DNA of 64,000 nucleotides from Rhodobiaceae bacterium (GTDB lineage Bacteria > Pseudomonadota > Alphaproteobacteria > Rhizobiales > Aestuariivirgaceae): positions 16,120 through 80,119 of the forward strand of contig VFJY01000030.1 of assembly GCA_009885825.1 (NCBI GenBank), in the 5' to 3' direction. Of the stretch, positions 54,491-64,000 are shown piece by piece. The translations under genes were made by a program, and so were the position numbers. The notes under the pieces were generated by a model. It was not told the DNA's origin. It saw only the letters and a list, made by a program, of their open reading frames with translations, and did no database searches. Every line of letters starts with the position of its first letter. The stretch's first letter is position 1.

Positions 54491-54512
54491 GTACGAACGA
54501 TCGTTAGTGTAC
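54491..54512. promoter_or_regulatory. Dyad GTACGAACGATCGTTAGTGTAC upstream of Lys/Ala peptide
   Basis: A perfect AACGATCGTT core is flanked by imperfect GTAC arms. It lies just after a TTGTCA-17 bp-AGAATA promoter-like pair (54458-54486), about 55 bp before the peptide start, so a repressor site at the transcription start is possible. Confidence 0.4.
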
Positions 54513-54565
54513 TAGACTAGCCTGCGTTGTGGGGCACTAACAACAAAACTCTAGGAGAAAATATC

Positions 54566-54640
54566 ATGGCCGCTAAGAAAGCTGCAAAGAAGCCTGCAAA
54601 GAAACCAGCCAAGAAGGCCGCGAAGAAGAAGAAGATCTAG
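54566..54640 (+). CDS. 24-residue Lys/Ala-rich basic peptide (histone H1-like tail)
   Basis: Too short for the ORF track. The ATG at 54566 is preceded by AGGAGA at proper spacing. The product MAAKKAAKKPAKKPAKKAAKKKKI has 12 Lys, 8 Ala and 2 Pro, like the AAKKP tails of bacterial H1-like proteins, but it stands alone. A strong terminator follows within 30 bases, so this is a complete short transcription unit. It may bind nucleic acid or be membrane-active; neither is shown. Confidence 0.75.
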   Translation: MAAKKAAKKPAKKPAKKAAKKKKI

Positions 54641-54668
54641 TTCTTCCTTTGTAAAGTTTCTAGGATTG

Positions 54669-54706
54669 GACCCCGGACGGCACCGCCTCCGGGGTCAATT
54701 CTTTTT
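54669..54706 (+). terminator. Terminator after the Lys/Ala peptide
   Basis: GACCCCGGA and TCCGGGGTC form a 9-bp stem, with inner CGGC/GCC pairs extending it, followed by AATTCTTTTT. It is the best-formed terminator in this part of the window. Confidence 0.9.
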
Positions 54707-54724
54707 GGGGGCGCTCACTTCGAA

Positions 54725-54749
54725 CAAAAAAGGCCGCAGATTTGCGGCC
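54725..54749 (-). terminator. Terminator of the YkuD gene
   Basis: On the minus strand GGCCGCA and TGCGGCC pair around a 4-base loop, followed by TTTTTT. It ends transcription of the L,D-transpeptidase gene. Confidence 0.85.
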
Positions 54750-54770
54750 TTTCCTCATGTCTGTTGACGC

Positions 54771-55499
54771 TTATTGATAGACGTAAATGCGCGAGCCAAC
54801 CTTCACGCGCTCGAAAAGATCAATTACGTCGGCGTTCATCATGCGGATGCAGCCCGATGACATCGCTTGCCCGATGGAGCGCTCGTCATTGGTGCCATGA
54901 ACGCGGTAAATGGTGCCGCCGATATACATGGCGCGCGCGCCCAATGGATTTCCCGGCCCACCATCCACCATCTCTGGCAAATTACGGCCCTTGGCCGCCT
55001 CGCGCTTGATCATTTCCGGCGGCGGCCGCCAGTCAGGCCATTCCTGCTTGGACACAATGCGGGAATTGCCGCTCCATTGGAAACCCTCGCGGCCAACGCC
55101 AATGGAATAACGCACGGCTTCGCCATCCTCCAGCACATAATAGAGCGCTCTCTCGGGTGTGCGCACAATCAGCGTGCCTGGCGCATAGTTCGCCTCGTCC
55201 CAATCGACAATCCGGCGCCTGGACTTGCGGCTGAGGCCCTTGTCTTTCAGCGATGCGTATTGCGAATTCCCGCCACGGGACTTTCCAAACAGGCATTGCA
55301 TGAAGGTTCCGCAGTCGCGCTTCTTGGCGGCTTTTTGCCCGGCTTTCTTCTTGGCCGCTTCGGTGGCAAGCTCCGCCTTCTTCTTTTTCTTGATCAGAAG
55401 AACTTCTTCCGGCGTCTGCGACACCGCTGAATAGGCAGGCAGCGGCACGATCGCAAAGGACAGCAGCATGAAAATCGCTGCTGTGAGGAGTTTTTTCAT
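54771..55499 (-). CDS. L,D-transpeptidase (YkuD) with basic Lys-rich linker
   Basis: A periplasmic enzyme that makes 3-3 cross-links in peptidoglycan or attaches proteins to it. The start is MKKLLTAAIFMLLSFAIVPLPAYSA at 55499; the longer track ORF has no support. A Lys/Ala-rich stretch (LLIKKKKKAELATEAAKKKAGQKAAKKRD) precedes the YkuD domain. The active site is YRVHGTNDERSIGQAMSSGCIRMMNADVIDLFERV, with the catalytic Cys in SSGCIR. A terminator follows. Confidence 0.93.
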   Translation of the reverse strand: MKKLLTAAIFMLLSFAIVPLPAYSAVSQTPEEVLLIKKKKKAELATEAAKKKAGQKAAKKRDCGTFMQCLFGKSRGGNSQYASLKDKGLSRKSRRRIVDWDEANYAPGTLIVRTPERALYYVLEDGEAVRYSIGVGREGFQWSGNSRIVSKQEWPDWRPPPEMIKREAAKGRNLPEMVDGGPGNPLGARAMYIGGTIYRVHGTNDERSIGQAMSSGCIRMMNADVIDLFERVKVGSRIYVYQ

Positions 55500-55633
55500 G
55501 GTTATTCTTTCCTTGATTTGGTTGACACAAAAATACCTATTTTTTGACGATTCATCAACAAAATTCGGGGCATTTAGCGTTTGCCTTTGCCTGGGCGCTG
55601 GAACTTGATAGAAACAACCCTTGCAAAGGAGAA

Positions 55634-56848
55634 ATGCCCATGAAAACCGCCTTCCGCGCCATGCTGCTTGTGTTGCTGGCCACATCCGCTTTTACAATTC
55701 CATCAAAAGCGGAGGATTTGCCGCCGGTTGTGGCGGCGCTTTTCGGGAATTTGGAAAAGCAGATCAATGTCAAGCCCACCTACGGGAAGCTTGAGACCGA
55801 TTCGAACGGAAATATCACGATTTCCGACATGGCGGTCAGTTACGCCGCCATGGCTGGCGGACCCCAGATAAATTACACGGTCAAAACGATTTCATTCGAA
55901 AACGTCGAAGCCGAGGCGGACAGCATCATCAAAGTGGGTAAGTCTGTCATGACTGACCTCAAGATGAACATGAATGTGGGCGACGGCCAGAATGTCACCG
56001 TGGAACTCCCGTCAGCCACAGCCGAAGACTGGTTTGTCCCGGTATTGGCTGAAAATCCCACGCCGCTGCAGGAGTTGCGCGCCAATATGAGTATCGCGCG
56101 CAAGGCATCCGCCGGTGAATTCAAATTTTCAACCATGGGACAGACTTTCACGGCCAAAGGCATGGAATTGACCTGGGATGGCGATCCGGTCACGGGGGCT
56201 GGAAAATCTTCTATTACGCTGAAAGACCTTGTTATCCCCGAGGCTGCCATTGCGGCAGGCGATCCCACCGGCCAAATGAAAAAATTGGGCTACGCTGACC
56301 TGACCCTCAATTTCACCGCGGCTGGCGAACTTGCGATCAATGGCGAAACCTTTGGTATAAACGGCAATATTGACGTCAGCGGCAAGGACATGGGCGGATT
56401 CAAATTCGCCTTCGGCGCAAGCGAACTCCCTATCTCAGCCTTGGCCGAGTTGCAGGCCGCCGAGCGCGACAAACGGGAACCCAATATGAATGCGCTCATG
56501 CCGCAATTGATGAACGTGACGATCGGCGACATGCGATTCCGCTTCGAGGATGCGTCCATCACCAGGAAATTGCTTCCAATCTTTGCCAAGATGCAGGGCA
56601 TGGACGAGGCGGCGATGGTGGCCAACGCCAGCGCCATGTTGCAGATCAGCATGATGCAACTCAAGAACCAGGCGTTCACCGATCAGGTGGTGGGCGCGGT
56701 GAGCGCGTTTTTGAAAGACCCGAAGTCGATCACCATCGCGATCAAACCTGCTTCCCCCGTGAAGGTTCAGCAGATGATGACGCTTGATCCGAACAATCCC
56801 GCCGCCGCGATTGACCTGCTGGGCGTTTCAGTGACGGCGAATGATTAA
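55634..56848 (+). CDS. Secreted protein of unknown function
   Basis: A 404-residue exported protein; AAGGAGA precedes the ATG at 55634. The signal peptide MPMKTAFRAMLLVLLATSAFTIPSKA is followed by long beta-rich repeats with Asn/Gly turns (YGKLETDSNGNITISDMAVSYAAMAGG, and ELPISALAEL). I recognise no catalytic motif. The layout recalls lipid- or polymer-binding periplasmic proteins, without firm support. It converges on aspS. Confidence 0.75.
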   Translation: MPMKTAFRAMLLVLLATSAFTIPSKAEDLPPVVAALFGNLEKQINVKPTYGKLETDSNGNITISDMAVSYAAMAGGPQINYTVKTISFENVEAEADSIIKVGKSVMTDLKMNMNVGDGQNVTVELPSATAEDWFVPVLAENPTPLQELRANMSIARKASAGEFKFSTMGQTFTAKGMELTWDGDPVTGAGKSSITLKDLVIPEAAIAAGDPTGQMKKLGYADLTLNFTAAGELAINGETFGINGNIDVSGKDMGGFKFAFGASELPISALAELQAAERDKREPNMNALMPQLMNVTIGDMRFRFEDASITRKLLPIFAKMQGMDEAAMVANASAMLQISMMQLKNQAFTDQVVGAVSAFLKDPKSITIAIKPASPVKVQQMMTLDPNNPAAAIDLLGVSVTAND

Positions 56849-58894
<2,046 letters not shown>

Positions 58895-58921
58895 TCAAGT
58901 TTTATGGGCGGAAAGGCAGTC

Positions 58922-59473
58922 TCAGTTGAGTCCGTCCAAGAAGCGCTCCAACGACGTGACGCTCTTCTTGATCTTCTTCTTGACCGTGTTGGCGGTCTTC
59001 TCAATTTCAATTTCATTGATATAGCCGCCGTCAAAGAAGCCACCCCGCAGCGTGATCGTGGTGTTTTGCATGCCCACTTTGTCGACCAACGCGTAGAGTT
59101 TGGCGGCGTTGGCCGGTGCTATGCGTACACAGCCGTGAGAAGCCCTGCGGCCCAGGCTCTTCACATACATGCTGCCATGGATGGCGTGGCCCCGGGGGGT
59201 GAAGAATATCGAATGGGGCATGGGTGCATCGTCCCACTCCTTGGAAAAATGGTCTTTTTCCATGCGAAATGGCCGGAACTTGCCACTTGGCGTGTCATAC
59301 CCCCTGGCGCCCGTCGAAACAGGCCAGACATAGGTCAGCTCGTCATCAACTTTCACCATCATTTTTTGTGAAACCTTGTTGATGGTGATGGCCACCTGCT
59401 GGGCGGCCTCCGCCAGGCCCGCCGCGCCAATCAGCGCCAAAATCAGAAGCGTCAAGCGAAGCCAATTCTTCAT
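58922..59473 (-). CDS. L,D-transpeptidase (YkuD)
   Basis: A 183-residue periplasmic transpeptidase. The signal peptide ends near residue 22 (LILALIGAAGLAEA). The YkuD domain has STGARGYDTPSGKFRPFRMEKDHFSKEWDDAPMPHSIFF and the active-site AIHGSMYVKSLGRRASHGCVRIAPANAAKLY with SHGCVR. It is smaller than the other YkuD protein of the window and lacks its Lys-rich linker. It is divergent from the FAD oxidase gene. Confidence 0.94.
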   Translation of the reverse strand: MKNWLRLTLLILALIGAAGLAEAAQQVAITINKVSQKMMVKVDDELTYVWPVSTGARGYDTPSGKFRPFRMEKDHFSKEWDDAPMPHSIFFTPRGHAIHGSMYVKSLGRRASHGCVRIAPANAAKLYALVDKVGMQNTTITLRGGFFDGGYINEIEIEKTANTVKKKIKKSVTSLERFLDGLN

Positions 59474-59562
59474 TTTTTACACATCCCCACTCTACGATCC
59501 GCCCTGGGCACTGCGATGGCGGTGCCGCATGGCATTTTTGAGGCAACCGCCCCTTGCATCCC

Positions 59563-60897
59563 ATGCTAAAACAATGCGACGTCTATGCCATGCCCGCAAG
59601 CATTTTTCATGCCTCGTTCAAAGCCCGGCCCTTCTGGTGGGAGGCCTATGCGCCCCAGGCGCTGCCAGAGGTCCTACTGCCGAAATCAGCGCGGGTCGTG
59701 GTTGTGGGTGCCGGTTACGCGGGGCTTTCGGCGGCGCTGGAACTGGACTCCCTCGGATTCGATTGCATTGTCCTGGATGCCAACGAGCCCGGTTTCGGCG
59801 CGTCGACCCGGAATGGCGGCATGGTTTCGGGCGGGGTGAATGTTGGCAAGCGCTACATGTCAAAGCCCATGTCGGCGGAACAGTCGGCGCCCTTTCTGGC
59901 CGATGCCGTGGATGCATTTTTCCTGGTTGAGGAATTGATCGCGCGGGAAAAAATTGACTGCGGCTGGACGAAGTCCGGTTACTTCTTGGGGGCCTGGTGC
60001 AAGAGCCATTTCAATGACATGGCCAAGAAGGTGGCGCTTCTCAATGAGGCCGCTGATTCCGGCTCCTATCTCGTGCCGCAAGACCGTCAGCGCGAGGAAA
60101 TCGGCTCGGACTATTATCGCGGTGGCATGGTGGTGGCCCGCTCGGCGCACCTGCACCCTGCCCTCTTTTTCAAGGGCCTGCTGGATATCTGTTTGAAACG
60201 TGACGTTCAAATTGCATCGAAAACGCCTGTCATCAAACTCACCGAAACAACAACGGGTTGGAACGTCGAAACCCCGCGCGGAAACATCGCGGCGGGCGAC
60301 GTGATCATCGCCACCAATGGCTATACGGGCGATGCCACTCCACAATTCAAGCGCCGCGTGGTTCCTGTGGGATCCTACATCATCGCCACTGAAGAACTGG
60401 CGCCAGACCTTGCCGCTTCGCTCAGCCCCAAGAACCGCGCCATCGCGGATACGCGCCGCGTGCTCACCTATTACCGCATGTCGCCTGATGGCAAGCGCAT
60501 GATATTCGGTGGGCGCGCCAAGTTCGGCCATACGGATCCGGTGGAGACCGCCCCCATACTCCACCGTTTCATGACCGATCGTTTTCCACAGTTGCAGGGT
60601 GCGAAAATCACCCATGCGTGGACCGGCAATGTCGCCTTCACGCTGGATGAGCTTCCCCACATGGGGAAATTCGAGAACCTGCATTATGCGCTGGGCTGCA
60701 ATGGCTCCGGCATTGCGATGATGACCTATCTCGGCCAGCAAACTGCCAGAAAGGTGGCGGGAAAATCCAACCGCTTCTGTGCTTTTGACCAGCCGGAGTT
60801 TCCGAGCCATCCGCTCTATACGGGCAACACCTGGTTCCTGCCCTGGATTGGCCGCTACTTCCGCACACGCGACTGGATTGACCGGCAGTTGGGGTAG
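59563..60897 (+). CDS. FAD-dependent amine/amino-acid oxidase (DAO family, PuuB-like)
   Basis: A 444-residue flavoprotein. RVVVVGAGYAGLSAALELDSLGFDCIVLDANEPGFGASTRNGGMVSGG is the FAD-binding Rossmann loop with the following DAO motif. IIATNGYTGDATPQFKRRVVPVGSYIIATE and WTGNVAFTLDELPHMGKFENLHYALGCNGSGIAMMTYLGQQTA are the usual later blocks. The nearest known role is oxidation of gamma-glutamylputrescine or similar amines (PuuB), but no Puu genes lie nearby. Starts at 59563 and 59590 are both possible. Confidence 0.92.
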   Translation: MLKQCDVYAMPASIFHASFKARPFWWEAYAPQALPEVLLPKSARVVVVGAGYAGLSAALELDSLGFDCIVLDANEPGFGASTRNGGMVSGGVNVGKRYMSKPMSAEQSAPFLADAVDAFFLVEELIAREKIDCGWTKSGYFLGAWCKSHFNDMAKKVALLNEAADSGSYLVPQDRQREEIGSDYYRGGMVVARSAHLHPALFFKGLLDICLKRDVQIASKTPVIKLTETTTGWNVETPRGNIAAGDVIIATNGYTGDATPQFKRRVVPVGSYIIATEELAPDLAASLSPKNRAIADTRRVLTYYRMSPDGKRMIFGGRAKFGHTDPVETAPILHRFMTDRFPQLQGAKITHAWTGNVAFTLDELPHMGKFENLHYALGCNGSGIAMMTYLGQQTARKVAGKSNRFCAFDQPEFPSHPLYTGNTWFLPWIGRYFRTRDWIDRQLG

Positions 60898-61009
60898 TTT
60901 CGCGCCGCAATTCATAATTCGATTAAATTTTTGCGATTTCACAACACGTTTTTTTTACGCCTGTGAACTAGGTTTGATCTTAACAAACGATGAAATCGAG
61001 GGATCAGGA

Positions 61010-61159
61010 ATGCAGAGGTCAGTAAAGTTTCTCGCAACTTTCACCAGGAAAATCGGAACTTCGACATTGATCAAGCTCGCGGCCTTTGCCGCTCAGCGCC
61101 GCGTGCGGAGGCGCAGTCTGCCTCGCCTTTCGTTGACCTACAAATTCACCAATCAATAA
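61010..61159 (+). CDS. 49-residue basic peptide, function unknown
   Basis: ATG at 61010 after ATCAGGA; product MQRSVKFLATFTRKIGTSTLIKLAAFAAQRRVRRRSLPRLSLTYKFTNQ. It has an amphipathic middle and an Arg cluster (RRVRRR). It lies alone between two intergenic gaps and may be a real micro-gene. A GCAGCCGG/CCGGCTGC stem sits at 61181-61204, without a T-run. Confidence 0.5.
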   Translation: MQRSVKFLATFTRKIGTSTLIKLAAFAAQRRVRRRSLPRLSLTYKFTNQ

Positions 61160-61326
61160 TCAATCAGTGAATTAGCTGCCGCAGCCGGATGTTTTTCCGG
61201 CTGCAAAAACCTGCCCAAATTGCCAGGATAGTAAAAACCTAATAAAAAATCGCGGTTAATATGAACTCGTCATTCATCCAGACAGTCTAATGCTCTCTTT
61301 AAGCGTCGATTAACGGAGAACCAAAT

Positions 61327-61479
61327 ATGCATACGCAGTCAGTGAGAATCATCTATCCGAACAGTCAGGTGCGCGAAACCTATTTTGAGAACCGCGCGGG
61401 ATCGATCACTCAAATCAGCTCCATCGCCTATCGCGCCGAAGCCACGGAAAAACAACTGGGCAAGTTGACAGCCCATTGA
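61327..61479 (+). CDS. 50-residue peptide, function unknown
   Basis: ATG at 61327 with GGAGAACC upstream; product MHTQSVRIIYPNSQVRETYFENRAGSITQISSIAYRAEATEKQLGKLTAH. It has a plausible folded beta-rich character and clear ribosome site, so I rate it somewhat more likely real than its neighbour. No family is recognised. Confidence 0.55.
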   Translation: MHTQSVRIIYPNSQVRETYFENRAGSITQISSIAYRAEATEKQLGKLTAH

Positions 61480-61716
61480 CGCAAGCATTCGGTGCCCGTG
61501 TCAATCATGTTTGAAATGCGATGAAATGCGGCAGAAGTTATCTTGCAAGTGGCTGATAGCACACATCATTCCGTTGTCATGTGGCTGCGGCTATAACCAC
61601 CCCGCACTGAAGAAAGAGATTTCGTATTTTTCAGGCCTGAGGCGTTAGCCCCACTGGGAACGGCTTGTTGCCCGCCCCGCATTTCCGCATCTCGAAGATT
61701 GACGAAGGAGTAAACA

Positions 61717-62424
61717 ATGTTTTTTTTGACCCTGCTGACCATACTTAAGTTGGCGCACCTGATCGGCCTTATCATGGGCTTTGGCGGCGCAATTCTTGCC
61801 GATGCCACAATATTCCTGCGGGGCGTCATACGGCCGGTCAGCGCATATACGCTGCACCAGACGAAGGCGCTTTCGCATATTGTAACACTAGGTTTGGTTA
61901 TCTTGTGGACGAGCGGAGCAGGACTGATTTGGGTGAATTTGATCGACAAACCCGAATACCTCACGAATCAAAAGCTGTGGGCCAAGATATTTATCGTGGC
62001 CGTGCTCACCATCAACGGCGTCCTGGTTCACAAGCTGGTGCTGCCATTCTTGCGCGGGTCCATTGGAAGCCGGCTTTTTGAAAGCGTGAACGCAAAACAG
62101 ATGGCAGGCATGACATTGCTGGGCAGCATATCGCTGGTGTCCTGGGTCGTGCCATTTGTTCTCGGCAAGGCGTCGGAGCTCAACTATGTGACACCGATGG
62201 CGAATATTCTCATTGTCTACGCAATTTGCGTTGCGGTCGCATGGCTCGGAATGTTCACCGTCATGAGCAGCGTCCAGCGCATTCAGGCCTTTGTGAAACG
62301 AGCGGCGGCGCTCACACTTATGCCTAACGAGATTTGGGAGCAGATGGCTCCGTCGCCAAGCGCCCCCGTTCACGGCGCAGTGCTGCCGTTCACTCTCTCA
62401 ACCAAAGTGGCAGCGCGTTTCTAG
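61717..62424 (+). CDS. Multi-pass membrane protein, function unknown
   Basis: A 235-residue protein with about five or six membrane helices: residues 4-28, 55-77, 87-105, 130-150 and 165-190 are hydrophobic. The segment HLIGLIMGFGGAILADATIFLRG near the N-terminus and WLGMFTVMSSVQRIQ near residue 185 are the most distinctive. The His in LAHLIG could be a metal or haem ligand, as in small DUF2214-like proteins, but I cannot assign a family. Confidence 0.75.
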   Translation: MFFLTLLTILKLAHLIGLIMGFGGAILADATIFLRGVIRPVSAYTLHQTKALSHIVTLGLVILWTSGAGLIWVNLIDKPEYLTNQKLWAKIFIVAVLTINGVLVHKLVLPFLRGSIGSRLFESVNAKQMAGMTLLGSISLVSWVVPFVLGKASELNYVTPMANILIVYAICVAVAWLGMFTVMSSVQRIQAFVKRAAALTLMPNEIWEQMAPSPSAPVHGAVLPFTLSTKVAARF

Positions 62425-62457
62425 AAACATGGGGGCGGGGCATATGTCCCGCCCATT

Positions 62458-62808
62458 TTATCCGCACTTGGCAAACAGCGTCCACTTGCCATCCTCGTAA
62501 CTGGGAGTATCCATTATTTTACCGCGCTGGCCTTCGGGGCATGCGAAGTAGCCCAGGGATGATGTGGCGATGTTCACGGCGTCCCGCTGCTGTTTCGCGC
62601 CAAGGCCGGAAATCCGCATGGCGAACAGTTTTTCTGTTTCATCAAAATCATAATCAAGCTGATAGGTCTTGCCGTTGTAATAGATGGGTTCCGAACGGGA
62701 ATTGGTTTGCACCGTGGCCGGGCCATTGCGGTTGAACCTCACTTTTGAACTGGACGAGCAGCCAGCCACAAGCGCCAAAACCAACGCAATCAGGATTGAT
62801 TCTTTCAT
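62458..62808 (-). CDS. Putative lipoprotein, function unknown
   Basis: A 116-residue protein with signal MKESILIALVLALVAGC, a proper lipobox (LVAGC). The mature part has SEPIYYNGKTYQLDYDFDETEKLFAMRISGLGAKQQRDAVNIATSSLGYFACPEGQRGKI and two Cys that may pair (ACPEG and FAKCG). The outer-membrane location is inferred from the lipobox. It is convergent with the preceding membrane-protein gene and divergent from the aminotransferase. Confidence 0.8.
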   Translation of the reverse strand: MKESILIALVLALVAGCSSSSKVRFNRNGPATVQTNSRSEPIYYNGKTYQLDYDFDETEKLFAMRISGLGAKQQRDAVNIATSSLGYFACPEGQRGKIMDTPSYEDGKWTLFAKCG

Positions 62809-62868
62809 TGCAGCCTTATGCCTGCGAAGCCTCGACGGGGCAAGTTAGGCGTGGCATATCGTGGCCCC

Positions 62869-64000
62869 ATGAAAAAATTCGATCCGGCCTCCCTGCTCGT
62901 TGCCCGAGCCTCCGCCGCCGATGAAGGCGCCATCATCCGCATGGCGCAGAAATCCCGCGATCTTCGGGCGAAGGGGCATGATGTTGTCAACCTCACCGTT
63001 GGCGAGCCGGATTTTGATACGCCGGAGAATATCCAGCAGGCTGCCACTGCCGCCATGAAGGCGGGCTTCACCCATTATTCGCCGGTGGCCGGCATTCCGG
63101 AACTTCGGACAGCGATTGCCAAAAAGCTGAAGGCCGAGAACAATCTCGACTATGCGGCGGCCGACATCGTGCTAGCCAATGGGGCCAAGCAGGCTGTCGC
63201 CAATGCCATTCTCTCGATCATCGACGCAGGCGATGAAGTCATCATGCTGGCGCCCTTCTGGCTGGCCTATGAAACCACCGTGCGGTTCGCCGGTGGAACG
63301 CCCGTCGTGCTGCATTCCGGTATCAGCGAGAATTACAAGGTTCCGGCGGCGCGGATCGCGGCCGCGGTGACGGACAGGACCAAGCTGCTGATCGTGAACT
63401 CGCCCTGCAACCCCAGCGGCGCGCTGTGGTCCCGGGCTGAGCTCGAAGCGATTTCGGCGATTGTTCTGGCCCACCCCGGCATGATGGTGCTGTCTGACGA
63501 GATATACGAGTATATTATCTTTGAAGGCGCGGTGACATCAATCGGGGCGTTGCCAGGCATGCGCGACCGCACGATCACGGTGAACGGATTTTCCAAAGGT
63601 TTTGCCATGACAGGCTGGCGTTTGGGTTATGCGGCCGCCGTCGCGCCAATCGCCAAGGCCATGATGCGCATTCAAGGCACGATCACGACGGGCGCCAATC
63701 AATTCGTGCAGCGCGCCGCCGTGGAGGCATTGGAGGGCCCCCGCGATGCGGTTGAGGCCATGCGGCTGCGCTACAAAAACCGGCGCGACATGGTGGTGGC
63801 GGCGCTGAAGACCATCAGGGGCGTCAAAATCGCGCCCATCCCCGCCACGTTTTACGCCCTGCCCGATGTTTCCCCGCTGCTTGGGAAAAAATCCGGCAAT
63901 CATGTTCTGGATACGCCTGAGGCCCTGTGTGACTGGCTGCTGGAAAGCCACGGGGTGGCCGTGGTGCCGGGAACGGCGTTTGGGGCAGATACGTCCATCA
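62869..64000 (+). CDS. Class I/II PLP aminotransferase (3' end beyond window)
   Basis: An aspartate-aminotransferase-like enzyme; 377 codons are visible and no stop occurs before the window end. MKKFDPASLLVARASAADEGAIIRMAQKSRDLRAKGHDVVNLTVGEPDFDTPENI is the family start. LANGAKQAVANAILSIIDAGDEVIMLAPFWLAY, NSPCNPSGALWSRAE, LSDEIYEYIIF and NGFSKGFAMTGWRLGYA hold the PLP contacts, with the Schiff-base Lys in SKGFAMTG. It is absent from the ORF track because it is unfinished. The substrate could be aspartate or an aromatic acid. Confidence 0.93.
   Translation, partial: MKKFDPASLLVARASAADEGAIIRMAQKSRDLRAKGHDVVNLTVGEPDFDTPENIQQAATAAMKAGFTHYSPVAGIPELRTAIAKKLKAENNLDYAAADIVLANGAKQAVANAILSIIDAGDEVIMLAPFWLAYETTVRFAGGTPVVLHSGISENYKVPAARIAAAVTDRTKLLIVNSPCNPSGALWSRAELEAISAIVLAHPGMMVLSDEIYEYIIFEGAVTSIGALPGMRDRTITVNGFSKGFAMTGWRLGYAAAVAPIAKAMMRIQGTITTGANQFVQRAAVEALEGPRDAVEAMRLRYKNRRDMVVAALKTIRGVKIAPIPATFYALPDVSPLLGKKSGNHVLDTPEALCDWLLESHGVAVVPGTAFGADTSI

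Larger units (their letters stand above)
53807..54565. other. Gene-poor, palindrome-rich region
   Basis: This stretch of nearly 760 bp contains the nrdJ terminator, a REP-like element, two TCCGT-NN-ACGGA palindromes and a dyad beside a possible promoter for the Lys/Ala peptide. The weak ORF at 54046-54228 has a GTG start but no recognisable domain. An unannotated sRNA is possible. Confidence 0.6.

Overview
The window is chromosomal DNA from an alphaproteobacterium, most likely of the order Hyphomicrobiales (Rhizobiales). Evidence from gene content: MMRQYELVE-type Rsh beside rpoZ, a ChvE-GguA-GguB sugar importer, the aat / DUF2155 / MlaD-like / NDUFA12 group next to accBC, DUF3126 beside cysE, RNase E with an acidic insert in its S1 domain, and a B12-dependent NrdJ. 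No genus can be named from sequence reading alone. Genes are dense, both strands are used, and most of the window is housekeeping.

Layout. 1-2.6 kb: rsh (cut by the window start) and rpoZ. 2.7-8.3 kb: small metabolic and membrane genes, an MDR oxidoreductase, mgtE, a DMT exporter, DUF1272 and YHS proteins. 8.5 kb: tRNA-Leu(GAG). 8.8-14.4 kb: a transglutaminase-like protease, then the ChvE/GguAB importer with a divergent GntR regulator. 14.3-17.3 kb: gamma-carbonic anhydrase, small proteins, cysE and an alpha/beta hydrolase. 17.3-19.8 kb: four tightly overlapping genes (zinc-finger protein, GNAT, AlkZ/YcaQ-like glycosylase, GNAT). 19.8-25.6 kb: two class III aminotransferases, Nudix, CYTH-CHAD and ChaC-like proteins. 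25.7-28.2 kb: a secreted PepSY protein with a very acidic linker, co-encoded with a PhoP/PhoQ-like two-component system.

28.2-31.05 kb is the one clearly accessory segment. It holds the 3' part of a tRNA-Leu, a decayed RHS-repeat fragment, and two same-orientation 134-bp fragments of one IS end. The IS fragments bracket a four-gene minus-strand set (Cys-rich secreted protein, small membrane protein, beta-propeller protein, cytochrome c), and the segment stops at the prfB stop codon.

31-36.2 kb: prfB (with a programmed +1 frameshift), PBP1A and an AMIN-amidase, a translation and cell-wall group. 36.7-45.9 kb: rne, an M48 protease, a DsbA-like oxidase, aroQ-accB-accC-aat, DUF2155, an MlaD-like protein and NDUFA12. 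46-49.6 kb: a DedA-PAP2-LssY fusion and a DHA2 exporter. 50.1-53.8 kb: nrdJ, preceded by a 488-bp leader with candidate NrdR boxes. 53.8-54.7 kb: a gene-poor stretch with a terminator, a REP-like element and several palindromes, ending in a 24-residue lysine/alanine peptide gene. 54.8-64 kb: two L,D-transpeptidases, a secreted protein, aspS carrying an unusual in-frame insert, an FAD oxidase, two small ORFs, membrane and lipoprotein genes, and an aminotransferase cut by the window end.

The observations most worth following are the island next to prfB, the AspRS insertion, the Lys/Ala micro-peptide with its palindrome-rich upstream region, and the GNAT gene whose only plausible start is ATA within an ATAA overlap. 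I did not find a clearly new multi-gene defence or mobile system.
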